A stretch of 64,000 nucleotides of DNA. Source: Mycolicibacterium pulveris (GTDB lineage: Bacteria; Actinomycetota; Actinomycetes; Mycobacteriales; Mycobacteriaceae). The notes beneath the pieces are model-generated. The model saw only the letters and a list, made by a program, of their open reading frames with translations, had not been told where the DNA came from and did not search any database. Made by a program: the position numbers and the translations under genes. Each line of letters starts with the position of its first letter. Position 1 is the first letter of the stretch. Of this stretch, positions 63,153 to 64,000 are shown piece by piece. The DNA lies in contig NZ_AP022599.1 in the NCBI RefSeq assembly GCF_010725725.1, positions 4,588,001 to 4,652,000 of the forward strand, in the 5' to 3' direction.

Positions 63153-64000
63153 GTGGCCCCCTCGGGCGAGATCGGGGTCGGCCAAACTGGTGGCATCACC
63201 GCACAACATGAGTTCACCGCGTACGGGCCGTCGCACTGGGCCGTGCTGGCCGTGTTCGTCGTCGGCGCCGTGTGGCTGGTGCGGCTGGGGCGACGGCAGA
63301 GCGAGCAGCAATCCCGTCGGTTCGGGCGCGTCCTCGGGGCCGTCACGGCGGTGATCTACGCGGGGGTGCTGGTCTACGGCCTGGTCCCGTTCGACGTGCG
63401 GTGGTCGATGCCGCTGCAGCTGACGGACCTGGCCACCGTCGTCACCGCGTACGCATTGTGGTCGCAGAAGCACTGGGCGTACGCGGTGACCTATTACTGG
63501 GGGCTGGTGCTCAGCGCGCAGGCGTTGATCTCACCCGCGCTGACCGGTCCCGACTTTCCGCACTACCGGTTCCTGGCGTTCTGGGCGATCCATCTGGTGG
63601 TGGTGTCGACCGCGATCTATCTCACCTGGGGCCGGGGTATGCGGCCGCGCTGGCGCAGCTACCGCGTCGTGCTGGCGGTGACGCTGGCGTGGGTGGCGAT
63701 CACGATGACGTTCAACACCATCGCCGGATCCAACTACGGCTTTCTCAACGGCAAACCCTCGACGCCGTCGCTGCTGGATGTGATGGGGCCGTGGCCGTGG
63801 TACCTGGTGGTGGCCGCCACTCTGGTGTTCACCGTGTGGGCGGCGATGACCTGGCCGTGGGAGCGGTTGCGGCAAGCTGGACCCATGGACACATCTGGAG
63901 CATTGCCGGTCAACCATCACGCGGACCATCCGGGCTTCTCCGGTGTCATGGCGGCGGTGTGCGGGGTGGTGTTTCTGTTGATGGGGCGCAAGAACGCGCG
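63153..64000 (+). CDS. TIGR02206 (YwaF-like) membrane protein, open to the window end and in frame with a methyltransferase
   Basis: From the GTG at 63153 the frame is open to the last base with no stop. Residues about 16-244 have six to seven helices (GPSHWAVLAVFVVGAVWLV, PLQLTDLATVVTAYALW, HWAYAVTYYWGLVLSAQALI, FPHYRFLAFWAIHLVVVSTA), which match TIGR02206. SNYGFLNGKP and GPWPWYLV are conserved there. That family normally ends near the WERLR at about 63875. The start is uncertain: an ATC at 63195 sits 6 nt after CAAACT. The frame then continues into a methyltransferase-like sequence. Confidence 0.75.
   Translation, partial: MAPSGEIGVGQTGGITAQHEFTAYGPSHWAVLAVFVVGAVWLVRLGRRQSEQQSRRFGRVLGAVTAVIYAGVLVYGLVPFDVRWSMPLQLTDLATVVTAYALWSQKHWAYAVTYYWGLVLSAQALISPALTGPDFPHYRFLAFWAIHLVVVSTAIYLTWGRGMRPRWRSYRVVLAVTLAWVAITMTFNTIAGSNYGFLNGKPSTPSLLDVMGPWPWYLVVAATLVFTVWAAMTWPWERLRQAGPMDTSGALPVNHHADHPGFSGVMAAVCGVVFLLMGRKNA
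63885..64000 (+). CDS. Class I SAM methyltransferase, N-terminus only (3' cut by the window)
   Basis: ATG 63885 begins MDTSGALPVNHHADHPGFSG, and NHHADHPGF is a frequent opening of actinobacterial class I SAM methyltransferases. VMAAVCGVVFLLMGRKNAR follows before the window ends. CAAGCT lies 6 nt before the ATG as a leaderless-type -10, so it may be a separate gene. It is in the same frame as the upstream membrane protein, with no stop between them. Confidence 0.6.
   Translation, partial: MDTSGALPVNHHADHPGFSGVMAAVCGVVFLLMGRKNA

Overview
The window is high-GC actinobacterial chromosome and looks like a fast-growing mycobacterium (Mycolicibacterium type). The evidence is a Pup-proteasome locus (dop, pup, prcB, prcA, pafA, pafB, pafC), followed by tatAC, helY, pepE, an aerobic cob gene set, rbpA and a lipT-like esterase. 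As I recall it, this order is largely that of the M. tuberculosis Rv2112c-Rv2045c segment read in reverse. Lnt and Ppm1 are two separate genes here, as in M. smegmatis, whereas M. tuberculosis has one fused gene. No tRNA, rRNA, CRISPR array, phage or insertion sequence was seen, and no stretch over 300 bases lacks a gene.

Layout. 1-9507: pupylation and proteasome genes, the PafBC DNA-damage activator and Tat translocase subunits, with two alpha/beta hydrolases on the minus strand. 9491-16549: helY helicase, a Gln/Pro-rich membrane protein, a 5'-3' exonuclease, pepE, an F420/flavin split-barrel protein and an SDR. 16546-19207: cobL-cobM-cobK. 19197-25464: an accessory block with a phosphotransferase, a hemerythrin-DUF2249 protein, a Cys-containing wHTH regulator, an NnrS-like membrane protein and a very unusual membrane-cupredoxin-copper nitrite reductase fusion. 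25548-33005: cobIJ-cobH-cobG (minus) and cobN (plus), with two small ORFs between. 33038-44470: the conserved core with fxsA, an amidohydrolase, lnt-ppm1, rbpA, an lppI-like lipoprotein, lipT, and a kinase-like fusion protein. 44558-52245: accessory material including a UPF0060 gene flanked by an inverted repeat pair, a gluconate locus (GntR, gntK, gntP), a DoxX protein with 11-residue repeats, a broken xylulokinase gene, and a two-gene small-protein operon behind an IdeR-like box. 52277-64000: redox and unknown proteins, an HD/LuxR protein, an MddA-like methyltransferase, an exporter, a polyamine ABC transporter (potABCD), an MFS exporter, and a TIGR02206 gene that runs in frame into a methyltransferase.

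How the genes work together. Pup is activated by Dop, ligated by PafA and recognised upstream of the PrcA/PrcB core. The cob genes cover most corrin-ring methylation and cobalt insertion steps. The block at 20292-25464 reads as a self-contained nitrite/NO-handling system: a possible Fe-S sensor sits divergent from an iron hemerythrin, shares an operator region with it, and precedes two membrane/copper proteins. Many genes have a TANNNT-like hexamer 6-7 nt before the start codon, which is the pattern of mycobacterial leaderless transcription. This was used to choose several starts. A small family of dyad repeats (about 60 bp) lies at gene 3' ends and probably forms terminators.
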